Shown here piece after piece: positions 43,101-51,793 of a stretch of DNA of 64,000 nucleotides. The DNA comes from Puniceicoccaceae bacterium Marseille-Q1082 (GTDB lineage Bacteria; Verrucomicrobiota; Verrucomicrobiia; Opitutales; Intestinicryptomonadaceae): assembly GCA_904424815.1 (NCBI GenBank), contig CAJGBI010000001.1:327010-391009 (forward strand). Direction: 5' to 3'. Each line of letters opens with the position of its first letter. The stretch's first letter is position 1. The position numbers were made by a program, and so were the translations under genes. Under the pieces are notes generated by a model. That model was not told the DNA's origin and ran no database searches. It saw only the letters and a list, made by a program, of their open reading frames with translations.

Positions 43101-43878
43101 CGGCGGCAGGGCGGACGGTCTCGACGGGTTTTTCAGGGACACTTTCGAGATGCTCGGGCGCATTGGCGAAATAGCCCGCCCGAAAATCAGATACGCCTTG
43201 TATGCGGCGGAGTCCGAGGGCGACGACATAGCTCTGTTCGACGGCGCCGGCGGCCGGGTCGAAACCCTGCGCTTCATGCGCTCGCAGGTGCCGGATTCGC
43301 GCGGGAACTGCTTGTGCCTTTCCGACTATGTCCCGCCCGCGGGATCGGGCGTTCGTTCGTTTGCGGGCATGTACATAGCCACTGTCGGGCGCGAGGCGGA
43401 GGATTTCTGCCGCTGGCTCAAAGATTCCGGAGACGACTACGCATATATGACCGCCCGCACGATTTGCGACATGGCCGCCGAAGCCCTTTCGTCTTTCGCG
43501 CAGTCGGAGATATTTTCGCCGGTTTTCGAGAGGGCGTTTCCTCCGCATGGCGGCGGGTGCGGCTGCCCGGCGTGCGCGGCGGCAGCCTCCCGCAGGCAGC
43601 CCGGCGTCCGACCGGCGGTCGGCTACCCGTCGTATCCGGACCATTCCGAGAAGGCGAAGTTCAAGAGGCTTCTCGACTCGGTCGAAACTGTCGGCGTCGA
43701 CTTCACCGAAAACTTTATGATGACGCCCGTGTCGAGCGTTTGCGCGGTGTGGATTCCGAATCCCTCGGCGAAATATTTTACGGCGGAGATCGGCTTCGAC
43801 CAGCTCGGAGAGTACGCCCGCCGCAAGGGTTGCGCTCCGGAAAAAATCCTGAAATACCTTTCGATAAAGCCCAGATGA
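40195..43878 (+). CDS. metH: Cobalamin-dependent methionine synthase
   Basis: The 1227-residue enzyme transfers methyl from methyl-tetrahydrofolate to homocysteine. Four modules are visible. The homocysteine domain has zinc ligands Cys255 (GLNCALG), Cys320 and Cys321 (GGCCGTT). The pterin domain is around GERTNVMGSLAFRKM. The B12 domain has cobalt-ligand His766 (DVHDIGKN). The C-terminal reactivation domain binds S-adenosylmethionine. It is full length. No cobalamin riboswitch fits in the 9-base gap upstream, so regulation must come from elsewhere. The stop overlaps the rodA start (ATGA). Confidence 0.96.
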   Translation: MPKLPLSKSGLKLKKLLEERVAFLDGAMGTLIQREKLAESEFRRGLPELESNALPQLGNNDILNLTRPDVIAKINRAYYEAGSDIVTTGTFGANLLVQSEYGNGEELVRRINARAVEIAREEAGRASAKFGGKPLFVAGSIGPMNKSASISSDVEDPAARAVDFDSLAAAYTPQMEALYDAGVDLFLIETSFDTLNVKAAIYAYLTLCEKWGERPPVGISMTVSDASGRILSGQTIAAFYASVRHADPLFVGLNCALGADKMRPYVEEFDRIAECFTHCYPNAGLPNPFSESGYDESPEDTASKLAVYAREGLVNVFGGCCGTTPAHIEAIVRECGKFSPRKPRPRSRDLVLAGLEPFAMPERGAPFAFVGERTNVMGSLAFRKMVKEGRFSDALSVARGQVENGANLIDVNFDEGMLDSAACMRRFLNLIGSEPEIARVGTMIDSSDWNTIVAGLKCVQGKPVVNSISLKAGEGEFLAHAAEIRKFGAAAVVMAFDEQGQATTLERRVGICQRAYRLLVEKADFNPEDIIFDANVLTVATGMPEHNSYGADFIEAVRRIKASCSLARTSAGVSNISFALRGNNAVREAMHSVFLYHARAAGLDMGIVNAGMLAPYDDIEPRLRSAVEDVILNSDPGATERLLEIAGDYKKDAAGGRREHSDWDSLSWDDRLLRIFLKGEEERAEEVAMHFYGELKDALAVIEKPLMSAMRRVGELFGAGKMFLPQVVKSARVMKRAVAALEPYMPKGASATGPKVVLATVKGDVHDIGKNIVSVVLSCNGFRVEDLGVMVEPERIVEAARGAAVVGLSGLITPSLDEMARVVQMLEREGLRVPVMVGGATTSDLHAAVKLAPLYSGAVVRVEDAGLSAGVCSSLASAASKKIFEAEVAAKYGKIRAEFEKESAERAEKGKLLPYSEAVSKPFKCAFAGAEKMPELGAGTVSADFKNLDMPWHMYLRAWNVGGAKLPVDGGRADGLDGFFRDTFEMLGRIGEIARPKIRYALYAAESEGDDIALFDGAGGRVETLRFMRSQVPDSRGNCLCLSDYVPPAGSGVRSFAGMYIATVGREAEDFCRWLKDSGDDYAYMTARTICDMAAEALSSFAQSEIFSPVFERAFPPHGGGCGCPACAAAASRRQPGVRPAVGYPSYPDHSEKAKFKRLLDSVETVGVDFTENFMMTPVSSVCAVWIPNPSAKYFTAEIGFDQLGEYARRKGCAPEKILKYLSIKPR

Positions 43879-45164
43879 CCGAGAGCGAGAGGGAGATTTA
43901 CGGCGAGGTCCCGCGCCCGAAAAAGGCGCGGAGCAATCCCGCCATATTCGTTGGAATGGTGTTGCTCTTCATAATGGGGATCGCGTTCATCTATTCCGCG
44001 CAAAGCTACAATATCGACGAAATTCCCCTGTCGCGCCAGTTTTGGTTCAAGCAGATAATATTTTTCGCCTTTGCGGGTCTGCCGGTCTATTTCGCCGTGT
44101 CGCGCGTCGACTACCGCGTGTTTTCCGCTTACGCTCCGGTTGTATACGGGTTTTCTATATTGCTCCTCGTGCCGCTCGCGCTAAAAGAATGTTTCGGCAT
44201 TCCCATTCCCTTTGTAGAAAGCCGCTACAACGCGACGCGCTGGATAGATCTGGGCGCGATTTCAATCCAGCCATCGGAAATCGCCAAAATCGGAACATGC
44301 ATTATGGCGGCCGCCCTCTTTGCCGAAACGAAATCCTTAAAATTCAAAGGCAACGTAAAGTTCTGGATAAAACTCGGCGCGGTATTTTTTATTCCTATTT
44401 TGTTGATTTTTTTGCAGCCCGACTTAGGCTCGACTCTTGTATTTCTGCCAATGCTCTTTGCGATGTTGTATATTTCCACATTGCCCAAGCGGTTTTTCGC
44501 AATTCTCATGCTGCTCTTCGCCGGAGCGGCCGGACTTGTGTCCGCCGACATATGGAGATATAGCAACTTTTTGGGTGAAAACAACATCTCCGCGGAGGAG
44601 GCGGCTTCGCGCAATGCGTACGGCTCGGGCGCGGCCTTTGCGCTCCCCATGAAAGACTACCAGCGCAACAGAATTTTGGCGTTCATTGCGCCGGATGTTG
44701 TGGATCCCAGGGGGCTCGGGGTCAGCTGGAACCAGCGGCAGAGCCTCATTTCCGTGGGATCGGGCGGATTTGTCGGAAAGGGGTTTGCGGAGGGCACGCA
44801 GGCGAAGCTCGGGTACCTGCCTTCGAGCGTGGCGTACAACGACTTCATCTTCTCGGTTGTGGCAGAGGAGTCCGGATTTGTAGGCGCGGCGGCCGCCATA
44901 CTCCTGATGGCGGTTGTCGTCATATTCGGCTGCCTGCTTTCGGCGCAGCTCTCCCGAGACAAATTCGGGCAATTTTTATGCATCGGAATATCGGCCATTC
45001 TGATGACGCACAGTTTTATAAACGTGGGCATGACTGTCGGCGTAATGCCGATTACCGGCGTGCCCCTGCCAATGATGAGTTACGGCGGAACTTTCGTATT
45101 GACGTGTTGCATGCTCTTGGGTCTGGTTCAAAGCGTTTACCGGCACAGGAGGGCTTACTCATAA
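43875..45164 (+). CDS. rodA: SEDS-family peptidoglycan polymerase RodA-like
   Basis: The 429-residue membrane protein has about ten predicted helices and SEDS motifs: ARWID-like ATRWIDLGAISIQPSEIAKI, PDLGSTLVFLP, and the C-terminal GVMPITGVPLPMMSYGGT. RodA polymerises glycan strands during elongation; FtsW would be the alternative paralogue. The gene starts at 43875 overlapping the metH stop. No penicillin-binding protein gene is adjacent, so RodA versus FtsW is not fully settled. Confidence 0.85.
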   Translation: MTESEREIYGEVPRPKKARSNPAIFVGMVLLFIMGIAFIYSAQSYNIDEIPLSRQFWFKQIIFFAFAGLPVYFAVSRVDYRVFSAYAPVVYGFSILLLVPLALKECFGIPIPFVESRYNATRWIDLGAISIQPSEIAKIGTCIMAAALFAETKSLKFKGNVKFWIKLGAVFFIPILLIFLQPDLGSTLVFLPMLFAMLYISTLPKRFFAILMLLFAGAAGLVSADIWRYSNFLGENNISAEEAASRNAYGSGAAFALPMKDYQRNRILAFIAPDVVDPRGLGVSWNQRQSLISVGSGGFVGKGFAEGTQAKLGYLPSSVAYNDFIFSVVAEESGFVGAAAAILLMAVVVIFGCLLSAQLSRDKFGQFLCIGISAILMTHSFINVGMTVGVMPITGVPLPMMSYGGTFVLTCCMLLGLVQSVYRHRRAYS

Positions 45165-45198
45165 TTCCGAAAGTTTCGCCCAAAATTAAAGCGAAACA

Positions 45199-46908
45199 AT
45201 GAAACAAGAAAACACCGACTACAAAATCGACGATTTGACTAAAAAGCCACCGGAGGAAGTCGTGGAGCCGATTTCCGAGGAGACCCTCAATCTCGAAGCC
45301 AAGATGCGCGCCAAAAAGCGCCCGCTTCTCGAAAAGATAATAAAAATGCTCAAGCGCGAGGACGAGCCCTATCGGGAGATCGTCATAAACGTCGAGCCTT
45401 TCGAAAAGCGCGTTGCGTTGCTCGCCGACGGCGTTATGCAGAAGTTTGAAATTGAGCGCCCCGGCGACGAGAGCATGGTGGGCGCGATTTTCAAGGGCAA
45501 AATCCAAAATCTCGAGCCCGGGTTGAAAGCCGCGTTTGTGGACATAGGCCAGCCCAAAAACGCTTTCCTCCATTACTGGGACATCTTCCCGTCCACCACC
45601 GACAGCGCCTCCTACGAAATCGTGCGCGAAAACCGCAGCAAGGAGCAGAAAAAAAACGCCCAAAAATTTTCCGCCAAGGACATACCCGAAAAATTCCCCA
45701 TCGGCACCGAAATAATCGTCCAGATAACCAAGACGCAAATCGGCACAAAGGGCCCGAGAATCACGACGAACATCGCGATTCCCGGCAGGTACCTCGTGCT
45801 GATGCCCTATGGCGGCCAGTGCGGGATTTCGCGCAAGATAGAGGACAGAAAGGAGCGCGACAGAATAAAGAAAATTTTGCGCTCCATGAAAATCCCCGAG
45901 GGCATGGGCGTGATAGTCCGCACCGCGGGGCAGGGCAAGCGCTGGACGTATTTTGTGCGCGACCTGCACATTTTGCTCAACATCTGGAAGCAGATACAGC
46001 AGCGCATAGAGTCCGCGCCCGCCCCCGCGATGATATACAAGGAGCCCGACCTCATCGAGCGCACCGTCCGCGACTTCCTCACCGAGCAGACCGACAGGAT
46101 TCTCATCGACAGCCGCGCCGAGTACGAGCGCATTCTCGGCTCCGTCTCGGAAATTTCCCGCCGCGCCAGGGGCAAGATCCAGCTCTTCAAGGAAAACATC
46201 CCGATCTTCGAGCGCTACAACATCGAGCGGCAGATAGCCCAGACTTTCCAGAGGAGGGTTCCGTTGCCGTCCGGCGGGGAAATTGTCATAGACGAGACGG
46301 AGGCGCTGGTTGCAATCGACGTCAACACGGGCTCCCACAAGGGCAAGGACGCCGACGGAAAGGATTTTATTTTGCAGGCGAACCTCGAAGCCGTCACGGA
46401 GGCCGCGCGCCAGGTCAGGCTCCGCAACCTCGGAGGGCTCGTCATAATAGACACCATCGACATGAAAAGCCGCAAGGACAGGCAGGCTGTCTACAAGCGG
46501 CTCAAAGACGAGATGGAAAAGGACAAGGCCAAGAGCCAGGTTTTGCCGATCTCGCAGCTTGGCATAATTCAGATGACGCGCCAGCGCCACGCGCAGAGCA
46601 ATTCGAGCGGCATATATGTAGCCTGCCCGTATTGCGGCGGCAAGGGCATAGTCAAGAGCGCGCGCACGATGAGCGGCGAAATCCAGCGCAAGATAGTCGC
46701 CACCTGCCGCAACTTGCGCGAAAGCGCCGGCGCGCAGAAGGAGATCGGGCTGCTGATAATGCTGCATCCGGAGAATCTCCAGCGCCTACAGAACGAGGAT
46801 TACGAATATTTGCTCAACCTCGAAAAGCAGTACAACGTAAAGCTCACTTTCCGCGCCGACCCGTCGTACCACGTGGAAAACTTCCGCGTAGTCCCCTCAG
46901 AAAAATAG
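45199..46908 (+). CDS. rng: Ribonuclease E/G
   Basis: The 569-residue endonuclease processes rRNA and degrades mRNA. An S1 RNA-binding domain ([31 protein letters not shown]) starts near residue 95. The DNase I-like catalytic part with VAIDVNTG follows (Asp of RNase E motif), and the zinc-link CPYCGGKG is near residue 475. The N-terminal ~90 residues are charged and extend beyond E. coli RNase G. The C-terminal scaffold of RNase E is absent. A terminator follows at 47051. Confidence 0.93.
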   Translation: MKQENTDYKIDDLTKKPPEEVVEPISEETLNLEAKMRAKKRPLLEKIIKMLKREDEPYREIVINVEPFEKRVALLADGVMQKFEIERPGDESMVGAIFKGKIQNLEPGLKAAFVDIGQPKNAFLHYWDIFPSTTDSASYEIVRENRSKEQKKNAQKFSAKDIPEKFPIGTEIIVQITKTQIGTKGPRITTNIAIPGRYLVLMPYGGQCGISRKIEDRKERDRIKKILRSMKIPEGMGVIVRTAGQGKRWTYFVRDLHILLNIWKQIQQRIESAPAPAMIYKEPDLIERTVRDFLTEQTDRILIDSRAEYERILGSVSEISRRARGKIQLFKENIPIFERYNIERQIAQTFQRRVPLPSGGEIVIDETEALVAIDVNTGSHKGKDADGKDFILQANLEAVTEAARQVRLRNLGGLVIIDTIDMKSRKDRQAVYKRLKDEMEKDKAKSQVLPISQLGIIQMTRQRHAQSNSSGIYVACPYCGGKGIVKSARTMSGEIQRKIVATCRNLRESAGAQKEIGLLIMLHPENLQRLQNEDYEYLLNLEKQYNVKLTFRADPSYHVENFRVVPSEK

Positions 46909-47337
46909 GCGGCGGCGCGGCGCGCGCCTCTAAGATTAAAATTGGAGGGGCGCGCCGCCGGCGAAAACGCCGCGGCGCCGTTTCCGCAAATGCGGCGGAC
47001 GCCTGATGGCGGTTGTTTCGCAATGGGGAGACTATTCCCGCGATGCCGGCAAAAAAACGAACCTCCCGAGGGGGTTCGTTTTTTTTCGTTTTGGACATGG
47101 CGGCGCGCCGCGAAGCCGCCGTAAACACCCGCTGGTCCAATGGCGGCCGCGACCGGCGCTTGCAAAACTTAAAAAGCGCCCATAGTTTGAAGCGCGATTG
47201 TTTTAAATGTTTTAATTTATTGGTTATTATAATGTTATTGTTCGTGTTGTGCCGTATAATTTAGATATTTATAAAAAATTTGTGGTTTTACGGAAGATTT
47301 TTCATCGGTTAACGAATAAATAAGAAAAGGTTATCGT
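46909..47337. other. Intergenic region, GC-rich to AT-rich transition
   Basis: This 429-base gap holds the rng terminator (47051-47086). From about 47190 the composition turns strongly AT-rich and two perfect TATAAT hexamers occur at 47228-47233 and 47255-47260, each without a good -35. No gene is recognised. The change of composition marks the left edge of an accessory patch. Confidence 0.6.
47051..47086 (+). terminator. Terminator after rng
   Basis: AACGAACC (47056-47063) pairs with GGTTCGTT (47073-47080), extended by A/T pairs on both sides, with T residues continuing to 47086. The flanking A run makes it potentially bidirectional. Confidence 0.85.
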
Positions 47338-47784
47338 ATGAAAAAACTAATTTGGACCACAATCATTGCATTTATTGTAACTTACGTTTTTTGTGTTTCT
47401 TTCGGAGGGAATTCAAAAGAAACTGTTTATCAAGATTATCATGAAAAGTTAAATAATTATATTTTACAAAATAGGCAGGTTATATACACGAACATACATC
47501 ATCCGTTTGGATCTTGCACTTCTGCCCAAATAAAAGACCTGAATATTGAATGGGATGGGGATTTTCCAGAAAGTATAAGTTATAATATCGAACTATTTTG
47601 GAACACATGGGTAACTCCAAACGGATACACGAAAATTGCTGTAAGAGATACTTATAATTATAATACAAAAAAATATGAAACAGCAAGGCTTGAAGTAGTC
47701 GAGACAAACGGCACATTATCGGGAGATTTCTGGTGGGATCTCGGGTATAATATCGGATGGTATGGAGGTTTGTTATTTTTATAG
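47338..47784 (+). CDS. Hypothetical secreted or membrane-anchored protein
   Basis: The 148-residue product begins with a hydrophobic segment (MKKLIWTTIIAFIVTYVFCV) that could be a signal or anchor. The rest is rich in Tyr, Asn and Trp (DTYNYNTKKYETARLEVVE; FWWDLGYNIGWYGG), with no domain I recognise. The coding region is clearly AT-rich compared with neighbours. Upstream TATAAT boxes support expression. Transfer from another organism is likely but not proven. Confidence 0.6.
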   Translation: MKKLIWTTIIAFIVTYVFCVSFGGNSKETVYQDYHEKLNNYILQNRQVIYTNIHHPFGSCTSAQIKDLNIEWDGDFPESISYNIELFWNTWVTPNGYTKIAVRDTYNYNTKKYETARLEVVETNGTLSGDFWWDLGYNIGWYGGLLFL

Positions 47785-47921
47785 ATAGCGGATTTTTATA
47801 TTCAACAAAATATAAGTATTGTGTTCCTATGTCGCGTCTTATTGCCATGTCGCCAAATTGAAATCTCAACGCGAAATTGTCGTAAACGGCGGACTATCCC
47901 TTAAAAATAGCTAAAAAAATA

Positions 47922-48131
47922 ATGAAAAGAATACTGGCAATAACTGGCAAGATTTTTTTGACAATTATATCAAGTATAATTCTGTGGGGAATGTGCATGG
48001 GTTTAGCGTATTTAGGTTTTGGTGGTTATATGGCTGAGAAATGGAGTAGATGTCCTGAAATGTGTTTTTTTTTCGCTCTAGCTATTTCAATTAGAGGCAT
48101 ATGGTTTTCAGACAATTTCGAAGATAAATAA
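47922..48131 (+). CDS. Small membrane protein of unknown function
   Basis: The 69-residue product has one or two hydrophobic stretches (KIFLTIISSIILWGMCMGLAYLGFGG, CFFFALAISI). No family is recognised. It shares the low GC content of the previous gene, from which it is separated by 137 bases of AT-rich DNA. Confidence 0.45.
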   Translation: MKRILAITGKIFLTIISSIILWGMCMGLAYLGFGGYMAEKWSRCPEMCFFFALAISIRGIWFSDNFEDK

Positions 48132-48201
48132 AAATAATTAAAATTAATAATTATATGTAAAATATGTTGTTGCTGGCCGCGTGGAAGAATATATTAAAAC
48201 T

Positions 48202-48618
48202 ATGCGAATATTGATTATGTGCGTTTTGTATTTGACGGTTTCGACCGGGATTGCGGCGGCAGAAGCTTTTCAAGGGGAAGTTGTACAGGCGGGCGCCGCA
48301 TCAAATTGTGAAAGAAAGCACGAAGAAATTGTAAAATCTCTTTTGTGCGCGGCGGAACGCGGCGATAGCAGGGCCCAATGCGACCTTGGCAATGCTTATT
48401 ACAGCGGCAAGGGCGTAAAACGCGATATTGCGAAAGCCGTCGAATGGTGGCGCAAAGCCGCAATCTCCGGAAACGCGATAGCCCAGTTCAATCTCGGCAT
48501 AGCCTATGCTACGGGCAAAGGGGTAAAGCGGGATATGGGAGAGGCGTTCAAGTGGTGTTTCAAGGCGGTGTTTGCGTTTTTATTGAGCGCGGACAATGCG
48601 CAGGCTGCGGACAATTAA
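48202..48618 (+). CDS. Sel1-repeat secreted protein
   Basis: The 138-residue product starts with a signal peptide (MRILIMCVLYLTVSTGIAAAEA), which is why ATG 48202 is preferred over GTG 48181. Two Sel1 repeats follow: AQCDLGNAYYSGKGVKRDIAKAVEWWRKAA and AQFNLGIAYATGKGVKRDMGEAFKWCFKA. Sel1 repeats form helical scaffolds for protein contacts. The third repeat breaks off after FKAVFAFLLSADNAQAADN, so the gene may be a shortened copy. The 203 bases after it hold no convincing gene. Confidence 0.75.
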   Translation: MRILIMCVLYLTVSTGIAAAEAFQGEVVQAGAASNCERKHEEIVKSLLCAAERGDSRAQCDLGNAYYSGKGVKRDIAKAVEWWRKAAISGNAIAQFNLGIAYATGKGVKRDMGEAFKWCFKAVFAFLLSADNAQAADN

Positions 48619-48821
48619 CAAATTTCGCGGCAAATCCGCGGGTGAGGCGTCTGCCAAAATATGTGTTTTTGTAGTGCCGTTGCGGAATTTTTTGCGCAAA
48701 GACTATTTGGAAATCCGCCGGGCCGGCGCGGCATCGCCCGCTGTTTTCAAGATTATGGGCGGGAGAAATTTGGCTCGCGGCGCAATTCCCGCTCGAGCCG
48801 TTCTGCGCGCTTATATCCGGA

Positions 48822-49907
48822 TTACAGAGTTTTGCGGCGTATAGTGATTACGTCGGTCCATTTTGGGCTTATAACGGTGGAGGTTGCCGCGCCGATTTCG
48901 CCCGACGACGCCCTCCTGTTGAGGAGTTCGGAGAGCCGCCTTACCGCCATTCTGCCGACGAGCTCGTAGTTGCCGTCGAGCCCCACCCAGTCGGCGCTGT
49001 CCGTCGGGGAGTCTATCCGTATTATGTACAGATTTTTCGGCAGCCTTACCGCCTTGCTTTCAAGCCACTCGCCCGTTTGGTTTGAGAGCGAAAGTATTGA
49101 GTCGGGCTTGTACTTTTTAAGCCACCTGTAAAAGATTTCCGCGTCCTTTTTAGCGCCCGCGACGTCGAGAAACGGGGGAATGCGCGCGCTTTCCGGCAGC
49201 ATCAGCTGGGCGCGCAAAAACCCTCCGCTGAAACGCCCGTCCACGAGGTCGTCTATCGCGGAGTCGAGCACGAACCCGAGCCGTTTGGAGCCCTTTTCTA
49301 TCGCTTTTTCCGCGGCGCGGCGGGCTATCAGGAACTTGTCTGCGGATATGAAGTCCACCATCGGGTTGTCGGTCTTTATTCCCGCGGACACGAATTTGAA
49401 GTCGCGCCAGATTTCGGAGAATCCGCCGGGGAGCGAGTCGTCGGAAGTGTGGCCGAGTATTACCCCGCCGCGTATCCCGCGCGCCTTCATTATTCCGTCG
49501 AGCTTGTGCGGGGTAAGCTTTCTGTCGTGCAACCAGACTTCGTAGAGCGCGTATCCGGCGTCCTGCGCCTCCGCCCTTATTCCGCTTATGTATTTTGCGA
49601 AGATCGGGTATTTTTCGGGGGCGGACTCGTCCTTGTTGGCGTTGATGAGCGCTATTGTCTCGCAGAATCCGTTTGCGCCGCGCATTCTTATGTTGGACAT
49701 CACGCTTGAGAGCAGCGCGTCCTTTTGGTAGCCCATCTCGCAGGCGGCGTCAAGCACCCGCTTTTTGGTTTTGCTCGAAATGTTTTTTGCGCCTTTCAGC
49801 GCGAGGCTTACGCACACTTTCGATATCCCAAGCTTGTCGGCGATATCCTTCATGCTTACGCGTTTTTGTTTTTTTTGCGGAGCGCGGGATTTCATTTCTT
49901 TACGCAT
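48822..49907 (-). CDS. LacI-family transcriptional regulator
   Basis: The 361-residue protein has an N-terminal helix-turn-helix (VSMKDIADKLGISKVCVSLALKGAKNISSKTKKRVLDAA) and a periplasmic-binding-like sensor domain. The start at 49907 removes a Pro/His/Arg-rich stretch that is probably untranslated. Ligand and targets are unknown; no sugar operon adjoins it. It runs opposite to recN, with 119 bases between the starts. Confidence 0.88.
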   Translation of the reverse strand: MRKEMKSRAPQKKQKRVSMKDIADKLGISKVCVSLALKGAKNISSKTKKRVLDAACEMGYQKDALLSSVMSNIRMRGANGFCETIALINANKDESAPEKYPIFAKYISGIRAEAQDAGYALYEVWLHDRKLTPHKLDGIMKARGIRGGVILGHTSDDSLPGGFSEIWRDFKFVSAGIKTDNPMVDFISADKFLIARRAAEKAIEKGSKRLGFVLDSAIDDLVDGRFSGGFLRAQLMLPESARIPPFLDVAGAKKDAEIFYRWLKKYKPDSILSLSNQTGEWLESKAVRLPKNLYIIRIDSPTDSADWVGLDGNYELVGRMAVRRLSELLNRRASSGEIGAATSTVISPKWTDVITIRRKTL

Positions 49908-50026
49908 ATTCAACGCTTTTTCGGAAAAATGCAACCGCGAATGCGGGCGGGGGGTTCCCAAAATGTTTCGGGGGCGAAAAATCCGGCTTGGAAAATTTTT
50001 CGGGATATGCCAAAAATTCAGGCGGA

Positions 50027-51694
50027 ATGATAGAGTTTTTGAAGATAGAAAACCTCGCGCTGCTCGAGAGGGCGGAGATAGATTTCCGCGCGGGCTTCAC
50101 GGCTGTCACCGGCGAGACGGGCGCGGGAAAGAGCGTGCTGCTCGGCGCGCTTTCGATGCTCGCGGGGGCGAAGGTTGGCAGGGAGGCCGTCGGCCCCCAC
50201 GCCGACTGTTGCCGCGCGGAGGCGGTTTTGCGCTTCGGGGACTCGTCCAAAATAGACGCCCTGCTCGAGTCCGCCGGACTTCCGCCGTGCGAGGACGGAG
50301 CTTTGCTCATATCCCGCTCCGTGGGCGTTTCAAAGCCGTCGCGGGCGTTCGTGAACTCGTCGCCCGCGCCGCTTTCGTTCCTCGCGCGGCTCGGGGGATA
50401 CTGGATAGACTTCCACGGCCCGGGCGAGCCCCAGAAGCTCTTTTCCCGCAGGAGCCAACTCGAGATGCTCGACACTTTCGCGGGCGACTCCGGAGAGATT
50501 GCGGAGTACATGCGCCTCTATTCCGAGCGCAGGGAGGCCTTGGCGCAGTTGGAGGAGCTTTCGCGGACGCGCAGCCTCGGCGCGGACGAGATAGAGTTTT
50601 TGCGTTCCCGAATAGCTGCAATAGACGCGCTGGACCCTACGGAGGAGGGCATTGCGCAGCTCGAGGAGAAGTCGAAGCTCGCGGAGGCGGCAAGCGACAT
50701 CGCGGAAAAATCCGCCGCCGCGGCAGGGGCGTTAGGCGGCGAGGGCGGCGCGCTCGAATCGGTTGCCGCCGCCGCCAAGCTCGCGGACGAAGTGGCGCGG
50801 CTTTGCCCGTCTTCCGCGCCGCTCGCCGAGCGGGTGAGGGCCGCGTCCGTCGAGCTTTCCGACATATCCTCCGAATACGAGGCCCTCGCGCGCTCCTCCG
50901 ACATGGACGAGGCTGAAATAGAGGAAGTCCGCGCCAGAATGACCGACTGGCTCGGGTTGTGCCGCAAATACGGGAGGGGGGTGCCGCAAGTGCTCGCCGC
51001 GCGCGAAGAAATGGCGCGCAAAATAGAGACGCAGTCCGACGTCAAAGCGACGATCGCCGGTCTCGAGAAGCGCGCGGCGGATCTGCTCGCCGGGCTCTCT
51101 CCGGTCGCGGAAAAAATCTTCAGGCTGCGCTCGCGCGCGGCGCGCAAACTCGCGGAAGCCGCGTCAAAAACCCTTCTCGGGCTCGGCTTCAAAAACGCGC
51201 GCCTCGACATCGGGCTTGCGCGCCTGCCCGAGCCGTCGCCTGACTGCGGGAGCTCGTGCGAATTCTCGTTTTCCGCGAATCCCGGGCAGCCGCTTTTGCC
51301 GCTCGCGAAAATCGCGTCAAGCGGGGAGCTTGCGCGGGTTATGCTCGCGCTCAAAACGGCGCTGGCGGAGGCCGATTCGACGCCGATTCTCGTGTTCGAC
51401 GAAGTCGACGCAAACGTGGGCGGAGAGGTAGGCGCGGAGGTCGGCAAGCAGCTCGCGCGGCTGTCGAAGCGCCACCAGGTATTTTGCGTGACGCACCTGC
51501 CGCAGGTGGCGGCGCGCGCGGACTCGCACTTTCTCGTTGAAAAGTCGCAGACGAAAACTTCGACGAGCGTTTCAATATCGAGGATAGACTCAGATGTTGG
51601 CCTGCGGGTTTCGGAGCTCGCGCGGATGCTCGGGGACAGAAATTCCGAGTCGGCGATAGCCCACGCCCAAAAGCTTCTCGATAAAAAATTTTGA
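50027..51694 (+). CDS. recN: DNA repair protein RecN
   Basis: The 555-residue SMC-like ATPase has Walker A TGETGAGKS at residues 28-36, long coiled-coil arms (residues ~150-360), the signature SGELARVMLALK and Walker B ILVFDEVDANVGG. It acts in double-strand-break repair. The ATG at 50027 gives the typical N-terminus MIEFLKIENLALLE. Confidence 0.94.
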   Translation: MIEFLKIENLALLERAEIDFRAGFTAVTGETGAGKSVLLGALSMLAGAKVGREAVGPHADCCRAEAVLRFGDSSKIDALLESAGLPPCEDGALLISRSVGVSKPSRAFVNSSPAPLSFLARLGGYWIDFHGPGEPQKLFSRRSQLEMLDTFAGDSGEIAEYMRLYSERREALAQLEELSRTRSLGADEIEFLRSRIAAIDALDPTEEGIAQLEEKSKLAEAASDIAEKSAAAAGALGGEGGALESVAAAAKLADEVARLCPSSAPLAERVRAASVELSDISSEYEALARSSDMDEAEIEEVRARMTDWLGLCRKYGRGVPQVLAAREEMARKIETQSDVKATIAGLEKRAADLLAGLSPVAEKIFRLRSRAARKLAEAASKTLLGLGFKNARLDIGLARLPEPSPDCGSSCEFSFSANPGQPLLPLAKIASSGELARVMLALKTALAEADSTPILVFDEVDANVGGEVGAEVGKQLARLSKRHQVFCVTHLPQVAARADSHFLVEKSQTKTSTSVSISRIDSDVGLRVSELARMLGDRNSESAIAHAQKLLDKKF

Positions 51695-51793
51695 CACGCC
51701 CCGCCTTCGGGGAATTATATATTTTTCTTGATTTCGGCGCGCGCGCGCGACATCTGCCGCCGCCCGCGCGCGCCGCGCAACCCTTTATCTGAA

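Noticed and set aside
45052-46767. 571-codon open frame opposite rng.
   Set aside because: Shadow of the RNase E/G gene, which has all family motifs.
48596-48969. Short plus-strand frames after the Sel1 gene.
   Set aside because: They overlap the end of the LacI-type gene on the other strand and lack protein-like features.
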